Origin: Spirosoma aureum
GTDB taxonomy: Bacteria; Bacteroidota; Bacteroidia; Cytophagales; Spirosomataceae
NCBI RefSeq assembly: GCF_011604685.1
Contig: NZ_CP050063.1
Coordinates: 3,990,501-4,054,500 of the forward strand
DNA: 64,000 bases
Direction: 5' to 3'
The notes under the pieces were generated by a model that made no database searches, was not told the origin of the DNA, and saw only the letters and a program-made list of their open reading frames with translations. This document shows, in pieces, positions 37,124 through 46,233 of the stretch. A program made the translations under genes and the position numbers. The first letter of the stretch is position 1. Every line of letters begins with the position of its first letter.

Positions 37124-38389
37124 ATGTTTGGTAAGGCTATATACGCATTGCTTATTTCGCTGGTTGCTACGGCCGGTTTTTCGTGGTTTATATGGTCGCT
37201 TTGTCAGTCTGACAAAAAGGCGGATATAAATACCAACATAAAAACTGTAGCCAATGTAGAGGAAGCAGGCATTGCACAGGCAGTTTTCAAATCAGAAAAA
37301 TCCGTTTCTCCAGTTCGGGTAATCAATGCTTACCCCAAATTGACATTCGATTCGCCGGTTGAGTACACCTACGCAAACGATGGGACTAATCGGGTATTTG
37401 TGGTTGAGCAGGCAGGACGGATTAAAGTGTTTGACAATAACGCAAATTCATCCACCGCCCAGACCTATCTTGACATTCGTAAAAACGTGTCCTATGGCGG
37501 AGAAATGGGTCTGCTGGGACTGGCCTTTCACCCAAAATTTAACGAGAACGGGTTCTTCTTTGTCAATTATACGAAAGATAATCCCCGCGAAACAGTTGTC
37601 AGCCGGTTTAAGGCATCGTCAGTTGATGCCTTAACGATTGACCCGAAATCAGAAGTTATCCTTTTCAAATTCAGACAACCTTATTCTAACCATAACGGAG
37701 GGAAAGTGCTATTTGGTCCTGATGGCTATCTTTACGTATCGACGGGCGATGGCGGAAGCGGGGGTGATCCACAGAACAACGGTCAGAATCGGAGTAGCTG
37801 GCTTGGAAAAATACTACGAATCGATGTAAACGGCACCGAAAAAGGAAACTACGGCATTCCGGCCGACAATCCATTTGCCAAGAACAACGAGGGCATTCGT
37901 GAGGAGATTTTTGCGTACGGTTTACGGAACCCCTGGCGGATAAGTTTCGATGAGCAGGGGCAACTATGGGCGGGTGATGTTGGCCAGAATGAACTTGAAG
38001 AGATCGATATTGTCAAGAAAGGCGGAAATTACGGCTGGCGAATCAAAGAAGGGCGAGCGGATTATAATTCGGACAATAATCCATCACCGAAAAACCTGAT
38101 TGAGCCCATTTGGCAATATAGCCATAGTCAGGGAAATGTATCGATCACTGGTGGAATCGTTTATCGAGGCTCACAAAACCCGTCATTACGCGGAAAATAC
38201 ATTTATGCCGATTATGCCAGTGGACGTGTCTGGGCACTGACACAAGATGGGAATAAGGCAGGATCGAATCAGGAAATTATTTCCAGAGCTGGCTCCATAT
38301 CGGCCTTTGGTGAAGATCAGAAACATGAATTATACATGTGTGATCTGGGCGACGGGAAAATTCTCAAACTGCTCGAACATCAGCAATAA
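37124..38389 (+). CDS. PQQ-dependent sugar dehydrogenase family protein
   Basis: A 421-residue exported six-bladed propeller of the soluble glucose/aldose dehydrogenase family, oxidising sugars with pyrroloquinoline quinone in the periplasm. The N-terminus is a membrane or signal segment (residues 5-26) followed by a variable linker. Hallmarks are GEMGLLGLAFHPKF, the catalytic histidine in YSNHNGGKVLFGPDG, STGDGGSGGDPQNNGQ with calcium ligands, LGKILRIDVNG, and YGLRNPWRISFD with the PQQ arginine. A cysteine at residue 27 is not in a proper lipobox. No PQQ synthesis genes are in the window. Confidence 0.9.
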   Translation: MFGKAIYALLISLVATAGFSWFIWSLCQSDKKADINTNIKTVANVEEAGIAQAVFKSEKSVSPVRVINAYPKLTFDSPVEYTYANDGTNRVFVVEQAGRIKVFDNNANSSTAQTYLDIRKNVSYGGEMGLLGLAFHPKFNENGFFFVNYTKDNPRETVVSRFKASSVDALTIDPKSEVILFKFRQPYSNHNGGKVLFGPDGYLYVSTGDGGSGGDPQNNGQNRSSWLGKILRIDVNGTEKGNYGIPADNPFAKNNEGIREEIFAYGLRNPWRISFDEQGQLWAGDVGQNELEEIDIVKKGGNYGWRIKEGRADYNSDNNPSPKNLIEPIWQYSHSQGNVSITGGIVYRGSQNPSLRGKYIYADYASGRVWALTQDGNKAGSNQEIISRAGSISAFGEDQKHELYMCDLGDGKILKLLEHQQ

Positions 38390-38472
38390 GCTAGTGCAGT
38401 AATTTTGTAGGTTGATTGTCTTGTTTTGGTTACGTACATTGGTGCACTTGACTACCATTCGTACCCACCGCC

Positions 38473-39462
38473 ATGTTCAATCGTTTACAGGTACTGATCC
38501 GGGATTATTTCGGATTTTCGCATAAAGAGAGTAGGGGATTTCTAGTCCTGATTTTTCTAACGCTGCTGTGCCTTTTACTTCCTTTTCTATATCGATTCGT
38601 TGCTACCCGCAAACCCACCGACACATCAGCTGCCGATCAGCGCAAGCTCGACAACCTGGTGGCATTGATGAAAACGGAGGAAGCGAAGCAACCGGCCTTT
38701 AGCGACAGGTCCGACAAGGACAAAACCACCGCCGAGCGGTTTAGTGAACCTAAGCTTTTCGCTTTCGATCCCAATACGATCAGTGTGGCAGATTGGCAGC
38801 AGTTGGGTGTGCCCCGCTGGATGGCCGAACGAATTGAAAAATACAGGAGCAAAGGTGGCCAGTTTCGTAAAAAAGAAGATTTGCTGCAGATTTATGACTT
38901 CCCTCCCGATCTATACGAGCAACTCGAACCCTACATAACGCTGGCCAATCATTCGCCGGGAAGGCTGGCTCCTGATAATCACACCGGATTCGAAAAGTCC
39001 TATTCGACCGAGAAATTCAAGCCTAGTGACCGACATGCTTTTGCAGAAAGACCTGCCAAACCGACCCTTCAACCCTTTGACATCAATACCGCCGATACCA
39101 CTCAACTGGTTGCACTCAAGGGAATCGGCTCTAAACTGGCTGGTCGAATCGTGAAATTTCGGGATGCACTCGGTGGGTTTATTACAGCCGATCAGTTTCG
39201 TGACATTTATGGCCTCGATTCTGTCGCACTGGCAGAATTGCAGAAATTTGGTAAGATTCAGTCGGCACCCCGTAAGATTCCGATAAATACGGCCAGCGCT
39301 GAAGAACTGGATCGGCATCCGTTTCTGTCGCGCAGGCAGGCTGAAATTATTGTCCGGTATCGCGAACAACACGGCGACTACACGTCCGCAGAAGCACTCA
39401 AACCCATTCGGGTACTGGACGAGAAAACAATTGAAAAAATAGGGCCCTATCTGGAGTTTTGA
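38473..39462 (+). CDS. Membrane-anchored helix-hairpin-helix (ComEA-like) protein
   Basis: A 329-residue protein with one N-terminal membrane helix (about 22-43) and three helix-hairpin-helix modules (about 95-155, 205-255 and 272-328). The second and third open with the ComEA-type INTADTTQL and INTASAEEL signatures, the second followed by KGIGSKLAGRIVKFR. HhH modules bind DNA backbone without sequence preference. The anchor suggests periplasmic DNA binding, for instance in DNA uptake. Three modules is more than the one pair of classic ComEA. The role is inferred. Confidence 0.85.
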   Translation: MFNRLQVLIRDYFGFSHKESRGFLVLIFLTLLCLLLPFLYRFVATRKPTDTSAADQRKLDNLVALMKTEEAKQPAFSDRSDKDKTTAERFSEPKLFAFDPNTISVADWQQLGVPRWMAERIEKYRSKGGQFRKKEDLLQIYDFPPDLYEQLEPYITLANHSPGRLAPDNHTGFEKSYSTEKFKPSDRHAFAERPAKPTLQPFDINTADTTQLVALKGIGSKLAGRIVKFRDALGGFITADQFRDIYGLDSVALAELQKFGKIQSAPRKIPINTASAEELDRHPFLSRRQAEIIVRYREQHGDYTSAEALKPIRVLDEKTIEKIGPYLEF

Positions 39463-39464
39463 CG

Positions 39465-39515
39465 GATTGAATTTTGAATGAAATCGTCTCCCGATGAATC
39501 AATCAAAATTCAATC
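39465..39515. terminator. Bidirectional terminator-like inverted repeat
   Basis: GATTGAATTTTGA at 39465-39477 pairs exactly with 39503-39515. It lies in the 58-base gap between the convergent HhH and LOG-like genes. Confidence 0.55.
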
Positions 39516-39520
39516 ACGAA

Positions 39521-40321
39521 TCAAAAATTAGGCTTTAGCAGGTATTTGCTGTAGAAATCGTCAATTGCCTTAACTGCCTCAGTAGGCGTATCGACAAGAC
39601 TGACCAGTTTCATGTCTTCTGGATTGATATTATGTTCCTGGCCCAGCATGACATCATTGATCCAGTCGAGCAAACCACTCCAGAACGACCGGCCAACCAA
39701 AACAATAGGGAAACGTGCAATTTTCCGAGTCTGAATAAGCGTCATAGCCTCGAACAATTCGTCGAGTGTGCCCATGCCGCCGGGCATCACAACGAAGCCC
39801 TGTGCGTATTTGACGAACATCACTTTTCTCACAAAGAAGAAATCAAAATTGATGCTCTTGTCGGGATCGATGTAGATATTGCTGTGTTGTTCGAACGGGA
39901 GTTTAATGTTGAGACCAACCGACTTACCGCCTTCCTCGAAAGCTCCTTTATTACCCGCTTCCATAATGCCGGGGCCACCGCCTGTGATGACACCATAGCC
40001 GTGACGGACCAGCTTTGCCGCAATTTCTTCCGTCATTTTATAGTACGGATTATCAGGCTTGGTTCGGGCCGAACCAAAAATAGATACACATGGGCCAATT
40101 TTAGCGAGTTTGTCGAATCCTTCAACAAATTCGGCCATCACTTTAAAAATTACCCATGAATCGGCAACTTTGATTTCGTTCCAGTTCCGATCCTGAAATG
40201 CTTCTTTAATGCGTTGTTCGTCGGGAGTAAGGAGTAACTCGTCGCGCTTTGGTAAATCCTGGGTAATGCGTTCGGTGCTCTGTGTCTCAGAACGATGAAC
40301 ATTTTCTTTTGTTTCTTCCAT
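39521..40321 (-). CDS. TIGR00730 family LOG-like nucleoside 5'-monophosphate phosphoribohydrolase
   Basis: A 266-residue Rossmann protein of the LOG/lysine-decarboxylase-like family, which cleaves ribose-5-phosphate from (cytokinin) nucleotides. The diagnostic PGGMGTLDELFEAM motif and GGGPGIMEAGNKGAFEEGG are present, with an N-terminal extension of some 60 residues usual for the longer bacterial type. ATG 40321 is chosen; a TTG one codon up is not. It is divergent from rpiB with about 265 bases between. Confidence 0.9.
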   Translation of the reverse strand: MEETKENVHRSETQSTERITQDLPKRDELLLTPDEQRIKEAFQDRNWNEIKVADSWVIFKVMAEFVEGFDKLAKIGPCVSIFGSARTKPDNPYYKMTEEIAAKLVRHGYGVITGGGPGIMEAGNKGAFEEGGKSVGLNIKLPFEQHSNIYIDPDKSINFDFFFVRKVMFVKYAQGFVVMPGGMGTLDELFEAMTLIQTRKIARFPIVLVGRSFWSGLLDWINDVMLGQEHNINPEDMKLVSLVDTPTEAVKAIDDFYSKYLLKPNF

Positions 40322-40586
40322 CAATGTATAAAAAAAGGCAGTGGGCGCGAAACGTACTCACTTGGTTAATAAACTAGTTATCCGCCCTCTTTACGTATCA
40401 AAAAAACGAGTCGGCAGCCATTCCAATCGAATTTTTTATTCGGGCGGAGTCAAATAACGAATAATTTTGCCAAAACGTTTCGTTTGCATACGGATAAATA
40501 GGCTATCGGGCTTAATAAGTGATTAAATAATTGACTATGCACCTGTTTGCCCCAATATCCTATTTGTCTACTTACCCTAATTTACT

Positions 40587-41021
40587 ATGCCTGAACGCAT
40601 TGCACTCGGCGCCGATCATGCCGGATTTACCTACAAGGAAGCTATTAAAACATGGCTCGAAGATCGGAACTATACCGTAACTGATTTCGGAACGTATTCT
40701 GGAGATTCTGCTGATTACGCCGATTTCGCACACCCTGTCGCATCGGCAGTCGAAACAGGTCAGGCCGAGTGTGGCATTCTGATTTGTGGAAGTGGCCAGG
40801 GGGTAGCCATGACGGCCAATAAGCACCAGAACATACGGGCTGCTCTGGTGTGGCAACCGGCTATTGCCGAACTAACCCGTCAGCACAATGACGCTAATGT
40901 ATTGTGCCTGCCTGAGCGATTTATTTCACTGGCTGATGCCCTTCAGTCCGTACAACTTTTTTTGAACACCGAATTTGAAGGTGGCCGTCACCAGCGACGG
41001 GTTGGTAAAATTGCCTGTTAG
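40587..41021 (+). CDS. rpiB: Ribose 5-phosphate isomerase B
   Basis: Interconverts ribose 5-phosphate and ribulose 5-phosphate in the pentose phosphate pathway. The 144-residue length is standard. It shows ALGADHAGFTYKEA, DFGTYS, the catalytic cysteine in AECGILICGSGQGVAMTANK, and the HNDANVLCLPERFIS segment. Its neighbour on the opposite strand, the LOG-like hydrolase, releases ribose 5-phosphate, a possible but unproven link. Confidence 0.96.
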   Translation: MPERIALGADHAGFTYKEAIKTWLEDRNYTVTDFGTYSGDSADYADFAHPVASAVETGQAECGILICGSGQGVAMTANKHQNIRAALVWQPAIAELTRQHNDANVLCLPERFISLADALQSVQLFLNTEFEGGRHQRRVGKIAC

Positions 41022-41031
41022 AAAGGTACAC

Positions 41032-41067
41032 GATAGATGCCAGATCTTTTAAGATCTGGCATCTATC
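41032..41067. terminator. Bidirectional terminator with 17-bp perfect stem
   Basis: GATAGATGCCAGATCTT at 41032-41048 pairs exactly with 41051-41067 around two T residues. It separates convergent rpiB and the aminotransferase gene. Neither side has a long T-tract. Confidence 0.75.
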
Positions 41068-41079
41068 AAGAAAATTAAT

Positions 41080-42294
41080 CTATTTTCGGCGGCTTTCAAG
41101 AAACGCTTCAATTCGATCCAACGCTATGGTTAGTTCATCAACTGTAGGAAGACACACGATACGGAAGTGGTTCTTATCCAGGTAATTGAAGCCAGTTCCT
41201 GCTACAACCAGCACTTTTTGCTCGGTCAGTAAATCGTAGACGAATTCTTCATCATCGGCGATGTTGAACTGGCTCAGATCAAGCCTTGGGAAAATATACA
41301 AAGCACCCCTGGGTTTCACGCACGACACGCCCGGAATGGCGGTCATGCGGTTGTAGGCCAGCATAATCTGTTTGTAGAGCCTACCGGCTGGAATGACTAA
41401 ATCTTTGATACTCTGATAGCCGCCAAGAGCGGTTTGGATGGCGTATTGGGTCGGAACATTGGCGCACAGCCGCATACTCGCCAATAAGGTCAGTCCCTCG
41501 ATATACGATTTGGCGCGATGCCTAGCGCCACTCATGATCATCCAGCCACCCCGGAAACCAGCTGCCCGGTAGTTCTTCGATAAACCACCCATCGTGATGC
41601 AGAGCGTATCGTTAACCATCTTGGCAATCGGGTAATGCAGGGTTCCATCGTAGAGAATCCGGTCGTAGATCTCGTCGGAGAATACGATAAGTTTATGGCG
41701 TTCGGCAATACGGGCGATGCCTTCCAATACGGATTTAGCGTAGACCGCACCGGTTGGGTTGTTGGGATTGATAACAACGATGGCCCGTGTTCTGTCTGTG
41801 ATTTTACTTTCCAGATCGATTAGATCGGGGTTCCAGTCAGCCGCTTCATCACAAACATAATGGATGGGTTTGCCGCCACAGAAGGCTACTGATGCTGTCC
41901 AGAGTGGATAATCGGGCGTTGGGATCAATACCTCATCACCTTCGTTCAGTAGAGCCTGCATCGACAGCATGATCAGCTCACTGACACCATTGCCGATGTA
42001 TATGTCATTGATCGTAATGCCGGGCAAGCCGATATTCTGGGTATGGTGCATAACCGCCTTACGGGCCGCAAACAGCCCGCGTGAGTCAGAATAACCCTGC
42101 GCATTACGAATATTTAGGATGATGTCGTGAACGATCTCGTCGGGCGCATCGAAGCCGAATGTCGCCGGATTGCCAATATTGAGGCTAATGATTTTATATC
42201 CCTGACTTTCAAGCTCGAGCGATTTCTCATAAACCGGCCCCCGAATGTCGTACTTTAAATGCGTAAGTCGATCACTTTTTAATATTTCATCCAT
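41080..42294 (-). CDS. PLP-dependent aminotransferase (AlaA-type)
   Basis: A 404-residue class I/II aminotransferase, probably making alanine from pyruvate and glutamate. It has NIGNPATFGFDAP, the dinucleotide-like turn around IYIGNGVSELI, NPNNPTGAVY, the PLP-binding aspartate in FSDEIYDRI, the PLP lysine in GGLSKNYRAAGFRGGW and a late FRIVCLPT arginine. The overall pattern, with the YDIRGP start, fits AlaA. A strong promoter candidate lies directly before the ATG (listed separately). Confidence 0.9.
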   Translation of the reverse strand: MDEILKSDRLTHLKYDIRGPVYEKSLELESQGYKIISLNIGNPATFGFDAPDEIVHDIILNIRNAQGYSDSRGLFAARKAVMHHTQNIGLPGITINDIYIGNGVSELIMLSMQALLNEGDEVLIPTPDYPLWTASVAFCGGKPIHYVCDEAADWNPDLIDLESKITDRTRAIVVINPNNPTGAVYAKSVLEGIARIAERHKLIVFSDEIYDRILYDGTLHYPIAKMVNDTLCITMGGLSKNYRAAGFRGGWMIMSGARHRAKSYIEGLTLLASMRLCANVPTQYAIQTALGGYQSIKDLVIPAGRLYKQIMLAYNRMTAIPGVSCVKPRGALYIFPRLDLSQFNIADDEEFVYDLLTEQKVLVVAGTGFNYLDKNHFRIVCLPTVDELTIALDRIEAFLESRRK

Positions 42295-42298
42295 CCTG

Positions 42299-42329
42299 CA
42301 AAACTACAAGGCTCGTTGCCCAAAATCAA
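42299..42329 (-). promoter_or_regulatory. Bacteroidota-type promoter of the aminotransferase gene
   Basis: On the minus strand, TTG (42329-42327), a 20-base spacer and TAGTTTTG (42306-42299) match the -33 TTG / -7 TAnnTTTG promoter form. The -7 box ends 4 bases before the ATG at 42294, so the transcript would be nearly or wholly leaderless. Confidence 0.5.
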
Positions 42330-42383
42330 TAAAACCTCAGGAAGTGCTTACTGGCGTTTGGTAGATTTTGAAAAAGTCAACGA

Positions 42384-42872
42384 TCAATAACGCTTCCGGT
42401 AAAAGAATTCGAGTGTATAGGTAACCGTCTCGTTCAGATGCGTATCTGGATTTTGGACACTTCCCGAAGATTTAAACGGACCTGTAGATAGTTCACCGGT
42501 AGCCGATAAATACTTCAGGGCATAGGAAGCTGGCGGCTGTCCCGTCGATATAGTAGGGCGGAGTGTTAATACCGAGTCCCGTAACGACCATTTCCCTTCT
42601 TCATTTCCTTTTGACGTACCGTTGGAAGAGGAATAATCCTCCGAATAGGTCGAGTCAACCCGAAATGTGTAGGTATCCGTGCCAAGATTACTGTTAATTG
42701 TTCCGTTTAACGTGGAGTAGGATGCAGGAAGATTGGAAATAACATACCGGTTAATATCCCATTGACCGACAATTGGGCCCGAAGCGGTTGGCACCTCGCT
42801 TTCTTTAGAGCAGGCACTAATAAAACCAATGGAAAATAACGCGAAAAGGATAAGTAAGGCTTGTTGTTTCAC
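42384..42872 (-). CDS. Lipocalin-like lipoprotein
   Basis: A 162-residue lipoprotein. The signal ends in the lipobox FISAC, with Cys near residue 21. After a short linker, GPIVGQWDINRYVIS starts a beta-rich domain as in Bacteroidota lipocalin-like proteins; the end, TYTLEFFYRKRY, is a typical last strand. The start is GTG 42872; no ATG fits. Function is unknown. Confidence 0.75.
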   Translation of the reverse strand: MKQQALLILFALFSIGFISACSKESEVPTASGPIVGQWDINRYVISNLPASYSTLNGTINSNLGTDTYTFRVDSTYSEDYSSSNGTSKGNEEGKWSLRDSVLTLRPTISTGQPPASYALKYLSATGELSTGPFKSSGSVQNPDTHLNETVTYTLEFFYRKRY

Positions 42873-43010
42873 GAAGACTAGATTTTAGTCAGTTAAAGCG
42901 GTACTGAACGCTGGAAAATGTTTCTGGCAAGATTACACAAAATGACATAATGCATTGTAGAAACAATCCGATTATCTCGAAATTTACCGCGCATCATTAC
43001 GGCTTGATTC

Positions 43011-44051
43011 CTATTTTTTAAACGTAATAGCCCGCCCTTCCTGAGGTACCAGAAATCGATTTTCCGGAATATTTTTCTCATGCAGTGCTTTACGTAAATC
43101 TGTGACAGGTTCGAACAAGCCATCGTCTCCCTGTTGAAAAGTGCCAAAATGAATGCCGATAGCCTGTTGGGCTTTCGTATCGATAAACGCCTGTACGGCA
43201 CCGGCTGGCGATACGTGAACTGGAGCCATAAACCATTCGGGCCGATAGGAACCAATAGGCAACAGTGCTAGTTTGATCGACCCCGTTGCACTGCGGGAGG
43301 CCTGTTCAGCAATGTGGCTGAAATGGGGTCCATAGCCACTGTCGCCACAGAAATAGATCGTGCCAAAGTCCATATGAAGCAGATAGCCGCACCAGAGTGT
43401 TTCGTCGCGATCGCCCATCCCCCGATTGCTGAAATGTTGGGCCTGGGTGCAGGTTAAGAGCAGTTTCCTGTTTATACGCAGGGTGTCATTCCAGTCTACT
43501 TCGCGCGTTGTGCGACCGTCTACCGATTTGGGTAGATACGATACGCCCAGTGGTGTTATAAAAAGTGGATTGTGCGTTTTTACCAGTTTCCTGAGGGTCG
43601 GTAGGTCGAGATGGTCGTAATGATTGTGGCTTAACAACACAACATCAATGGGTGGTAAGTCCTCAAAACGTAATCCTGGAGGTCGTTTTCGCTTGACACC
43701 CAGCCACGATGTAGGACCAACTCGTTTCGACCAGACCGGATCTGTCAGTATGTTAAGTCCACTCGTCTGGAGCAGGAATGTAGAATGATTTACGAATGTA
43801 ACGACCAGACTATCACCGTCAATTCGGGTAGCTGGACGAGGGCCTACAAAGGCATCAGGCTGATCTGGCCACGGGCCCTTGTCACGATGCAGAAGCCATT
43901 TTAAGAGTCCACCCGATGTCCGTTCGGGCATGCCAGGATTAAAAAATTTTTTACCGTCGAAATGGTCCGTTACAGGGCCTCTGTAACGGGGTGCACAGGC
44001 TGAAAGAGTCAGCATCAACAAGCAGGTAAGAATCCGGTTCAATTTGATCAT
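43011..44051 (-). CDS. Lipoprotein metallo-beta-lactamase-fold hydrolase (NAPE-PLD-like)
   Basis: A 346-residue lipoprotein (lipobox LSAC, Cys near residue 19) with an MBL fold. Zinc ligands are seen in LSHNHYDHLDL, and in a GDSGYGPHF and IGIHFGTF context. The pattern FVNHSTFLLQTSGLNILTDPVWS matches the N-acylphosphatidylethanolamine phospholipase D-like branch, whose bacterial members hydrolyse phospholipids or unknown phosphodiesters. Its ATG lies 3 bases after the ogt stop, so the two are co-transcribed, though no functional link is obvious. Confidence 0.87.
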   Translation of the reverse strand: MIKLNRILTCLLMLTLSACAPRYRGPVTDHFDGKKFFNPGMPERTSGGLLKWLLHRDKGPWPDQPDAFVGPRPATRIDGDSLVVTFVNHSTFLLQTSGLNILTDPVWSKRVGPTSWLGVKRKRPPGLRFEDLPPIDVVLLSHNHYDHLDLPTLRKLVKTHNPLFITPLGVSYLPKSVDGRTTREVDWNDTLRINRKLLLTCTQAQHFSNRGMGDRDETLWCGYLLHMDFGTIYFCGDSGYGPHFSHIAEQASRSATGSIKLALLPIGSYRPEWFMAPVHVSPAGAVQAFIDTKAQQAIGIHFGTFQQGDDGLFEPVTDLRKALHEKNIPENRFLVPQEGRAITFKK

Positions 44052-44054
44052 TGA

Positions 44055-44537
44055 TTAAAACAAAGACAATTGCCCTGAACCGCCCCGTTCATGCTCTAGT
44101 AGCCATTTTTTTCGCCAGAGTCCACCTGCATAGCCGGTCAGCGATCCATCAGAGCCAATAATGCGATGACACGGAACAACAATCCAAAGCGGATTTTTAC
44201 CGTTCGCAGCCGCCACAGCCCTGATGGCCTTCTCATCACCAATACGTCGGGTGAGCGCTAAATAGGAAAGCGTGTTGCCGAATGGAACATCGAGTAGTGC
44301 TTTCCAGACAGTTTGCTGAAAAGCCGTTCCCGCCGGGTTCATTAAAAAATCAAATATTTGGCGCGTTCCGGCGAAGTATTCGGTCAACTGCGTGACTGCC
44401 CGTTCAAGAGGCTGGGGTAAATTGATCGATACTGCTTCATCGGGTGAAACATCAACACAGGAAATGGCCGAAACGCCAGCTTCATCGCCAGTGACACGAA
44501 CAAGGCCAAGCGGGGAATCAAAAATGGTTGTTGTCAT
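44055..44537 (-). CDS. ogt: Methylated-DNA--protein-cysteine S-methyltransferase
   Basis: Repairs O6-alkylguanine and O4-alkylthymine by transferring the alkyl group to its own cysteine. The 160-residue protein has the DNA-binding FQQTVWKALLDVPFGNTLSY and the active-site IVVPCHRIIGSDGSLTGYAGGLWRKKWLLEHE. The length matches the single-domain Ogt form without Ada regulatory domains. It leads a two-gene operon with the MBL lipoprotein and is divergent from glyS, with about 70 bases between. Confidence 0.95.
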   Translation of the reverse strand: MTTTIFDSPLGLVRVTGDEAGVSAISCVDVSPDEAVSINLPQPLERAVTQLTEYFAGTRQIFDFLMNPAGTAFQQTVWKALLDVPFGNTLSYLALTRRIGDEKAIRAVAAANGKNPLWIVVPCHRIIGSDGSLTGYAGGLWRKKWLLEHERGGSGQLSLF

Positions 44538-44582
44538 CTACATCGAAAGTTAGCCAATTTCGGGGATTTTCAGCGTAAACCC

Positions 44583-44590
44583 TATCTTTG
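44583..44590 (+). promoter_or_regulatory. -7 box of the glycyl-tRNA synthetase gene
   Basis: TATCTTTG fits the Bacteroidota TAnnTTTG consensus, 18 bases before the start codon. About 20 bases further upstream a TTTC only partly matches the -33 element. Confidence 0.45.
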
Positions 44591-44608
44591 CGGTCTCAGT
44601 AACTGACT

Positions 44609-46105
44609 ATGACAGAAGTGAAAGTTTCTCCGGCGACCTCATTACAGGATATTATCGCCCACGCCAAAGAATATGGCTTCGTATTTCCGTCCTCTGAAAT
44701 CTACGATGGCCTACAGGCCGTGTATGACTACGGTCAGAACGGCGTCGAACTGAAAAATAATCTCAAAACGCTGTGGTGGAAGGCCATGACGCAACTTCAC
44801 GACAACGTTGTCGGGATTGACGCGTCGATTTTCATGCACCCGCTCACCTGGAAAGCGTCGGGCCACGTTGATTCGTTCAATGACCCGATGATCGATAACC
44901 GCGATTCGAAAAAACGCTATCGGGCTGATCAGCTTATTGAACTCAAAGCAGAATCGTACGAAAACGCTGGTGATGTAGAGCGTGGTCAGGCCTTACGCAA
45001 CGAACTTGGTCGTTTGCAAAGCGCAGAGGATATGGATGGCCTTCGCAGCCTGATTATTGCCGAAGGTATTAAAGATCCTGTTTCGGGTACTGACAACTGG
45101 ACTGAGGTTCGTCAGTTCAACCTGATGTTCTCAACGCAGGTCGGTTCGCTGGCTGAAGACGCCAGTTTGATTTATCTCCGTCCCGAAACCGCGCAGGGTA
45201 TTTTTGTGAATTTCCTGAATGTTCAGAAAACAGGCCGGATGAAAATTCCGTTCGGGATTGCGCAGATCGGGAAAGCTTTCCGGAATGAAATCGTAGCCCG
45301 CCAGTTTACATTCCGTATGCGCGAATTTGAGCAGATGGAAATGCAGTTTTTCGTTCGCCCTGGCACCGAAATGGACTGGTATGAACGCTGGCGCGATGCA
45401 CGAATGAAGTTCCATCAGGCGGTTGGACTTCCGGCTGAAAAACTCAAATTCCACAACCACGAAAAACTGGCTCATTATGCCAATGCGGCTGTGGATATTG
45501 AATATCAGTTCCCATTTGGTTTCCGCGAAATGGAAGGTATTCACTCCCGAACTGATTTTGACCTGAAAGCACATCAGGAACTGAGCCGTAAAAAGCAGCA
45601 GTACTTCGATAACGATGTTGATCCGACCACTGGAAAGCCATATGGAAACTATATTCCCTACGTTGTTGAAACATCGGTTGGTGCCGATCGGCTATTCCTG
45701 GCCGTTTTCTGTAATGCATTCACGAAAGAAACCGTCGGCGAAGGGGAGGACCAAAAAGAGCGTACGTATCTGAAACTGCACCCCGCCCTGGCACCTGTGA
45801 AAGTGGCTGTGTTTCCACTTGTGCGTAAAGATGGTCTGCCTGAAAAAGCACAGGAAATTGTTAAGAGCTTACGATCGGAGTTTCGGGTTGTTTATGAAGA
45901 ACGCGATGCTATCGGTAAGCGCTATACGCGTCAGGACCTGATTGGTACGCCGTTCTGTGTTGCTGTCGATTATCAATCGCTCGACGATAATACGGTTACG
46001 ATCCGTTATCGGGATACGACCGAACAAATCCGGGTGCCGATCAGTGAACTGAAAGCTCGTATAGGGCAGGAGGTTTCAATGGAGCGAGTACTGGAGAATA
46101 TGTAA
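44609..46105 (+). CDS. glyS: Glycine--tRNA ligase (dimeric class II type)
   Basis: Charges tRNA-Gly with glycine. The 498-residue single-chain form is the eukaryote/archaea-like alpha2 enzyme common in Bacteroidota, not the enterobacterial alpha2beta2 type. Class II motifs are visible: motif 2 FRNEIVARQFTFRMREFEQMEMQFFV, motif 3 PYVVETSVGADRLFLAVF, and YLRPETAQGIFVNF. A C-terminal anticodon-binding domain (about 390-490) begins APVKVAVFPLV. Confidence 0.97.
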   Translation: MTEVKVSPATSLQDIIAHAKEYGFVFPSSEIYDGLQAVYDYGQNGVELKNNLKTLWWKAMTQLHDNVVGIDASIFMHPLTWKASGHVDSFNDPMIDNRDSKKRYRADQLIELKAESYENAGDVERGQALRNELGRLQSAEDMDGLRSLIIAEGIKDPVSGTDNWTEVRQFNLMFSTQVGSLAEDASLIYLRPETAQGIFVNFLNVQKTGRMKIPFGIAQIGKAFRNEIVARQFTFRMREFEQMEMQFFVRPGTEMDWYERWRDARMKFHQAVGLPAEKLKFHNHEKLAHYANAAVDIEYQFPFGFREMEGIHSRTDFDLKAHQELSRKKQQYFDNDVDPTTGKPYGNYIPYVVETSVGADRLFLAVFCNAFTKETVGEGEDQKERTYLKLHPALAPVKVAVFPLVRKDGLPEKAQEIVKSLRSEFRVVYEERDAIGKRYTRQDLIGTPFCVAVDYQSLDDNTVTIRYRDTTEQIRVPISELKARIGQEVSMERVLENM

Positions 46106-46145
46106 TTCGTTAGAAATGCAAATTGAGAATCCAGTTTGCGAATAG

Positions 46146-46193
46146 AAAAAGCGAAGGACTCAGCCAATATGGGTTGAGTCATTCGCTTTTTTT
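46146..46193 (+). terminator. Rho-independent terminator of glyS
   Basis: AAAAAGCGAA and GACTCA pair with TGAGTC and TTCGCTTTTTTT around a 12-base loop. A T7 tract on the plus strand and A-rich opposite flank make it strong, and it may work both ways. Confidence 0.9.
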
Positions 46194-46233
46194 CGGTAAA
46201 TGTGGGTGTAATAAGAAGCGAAAAACCGCTTAA

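Noticed and set aside
39632..40159. 175-codon frame on the plus strand
   Set aside because: It is antisense to the LOG-like gene, which has its full PGGMGT motif.
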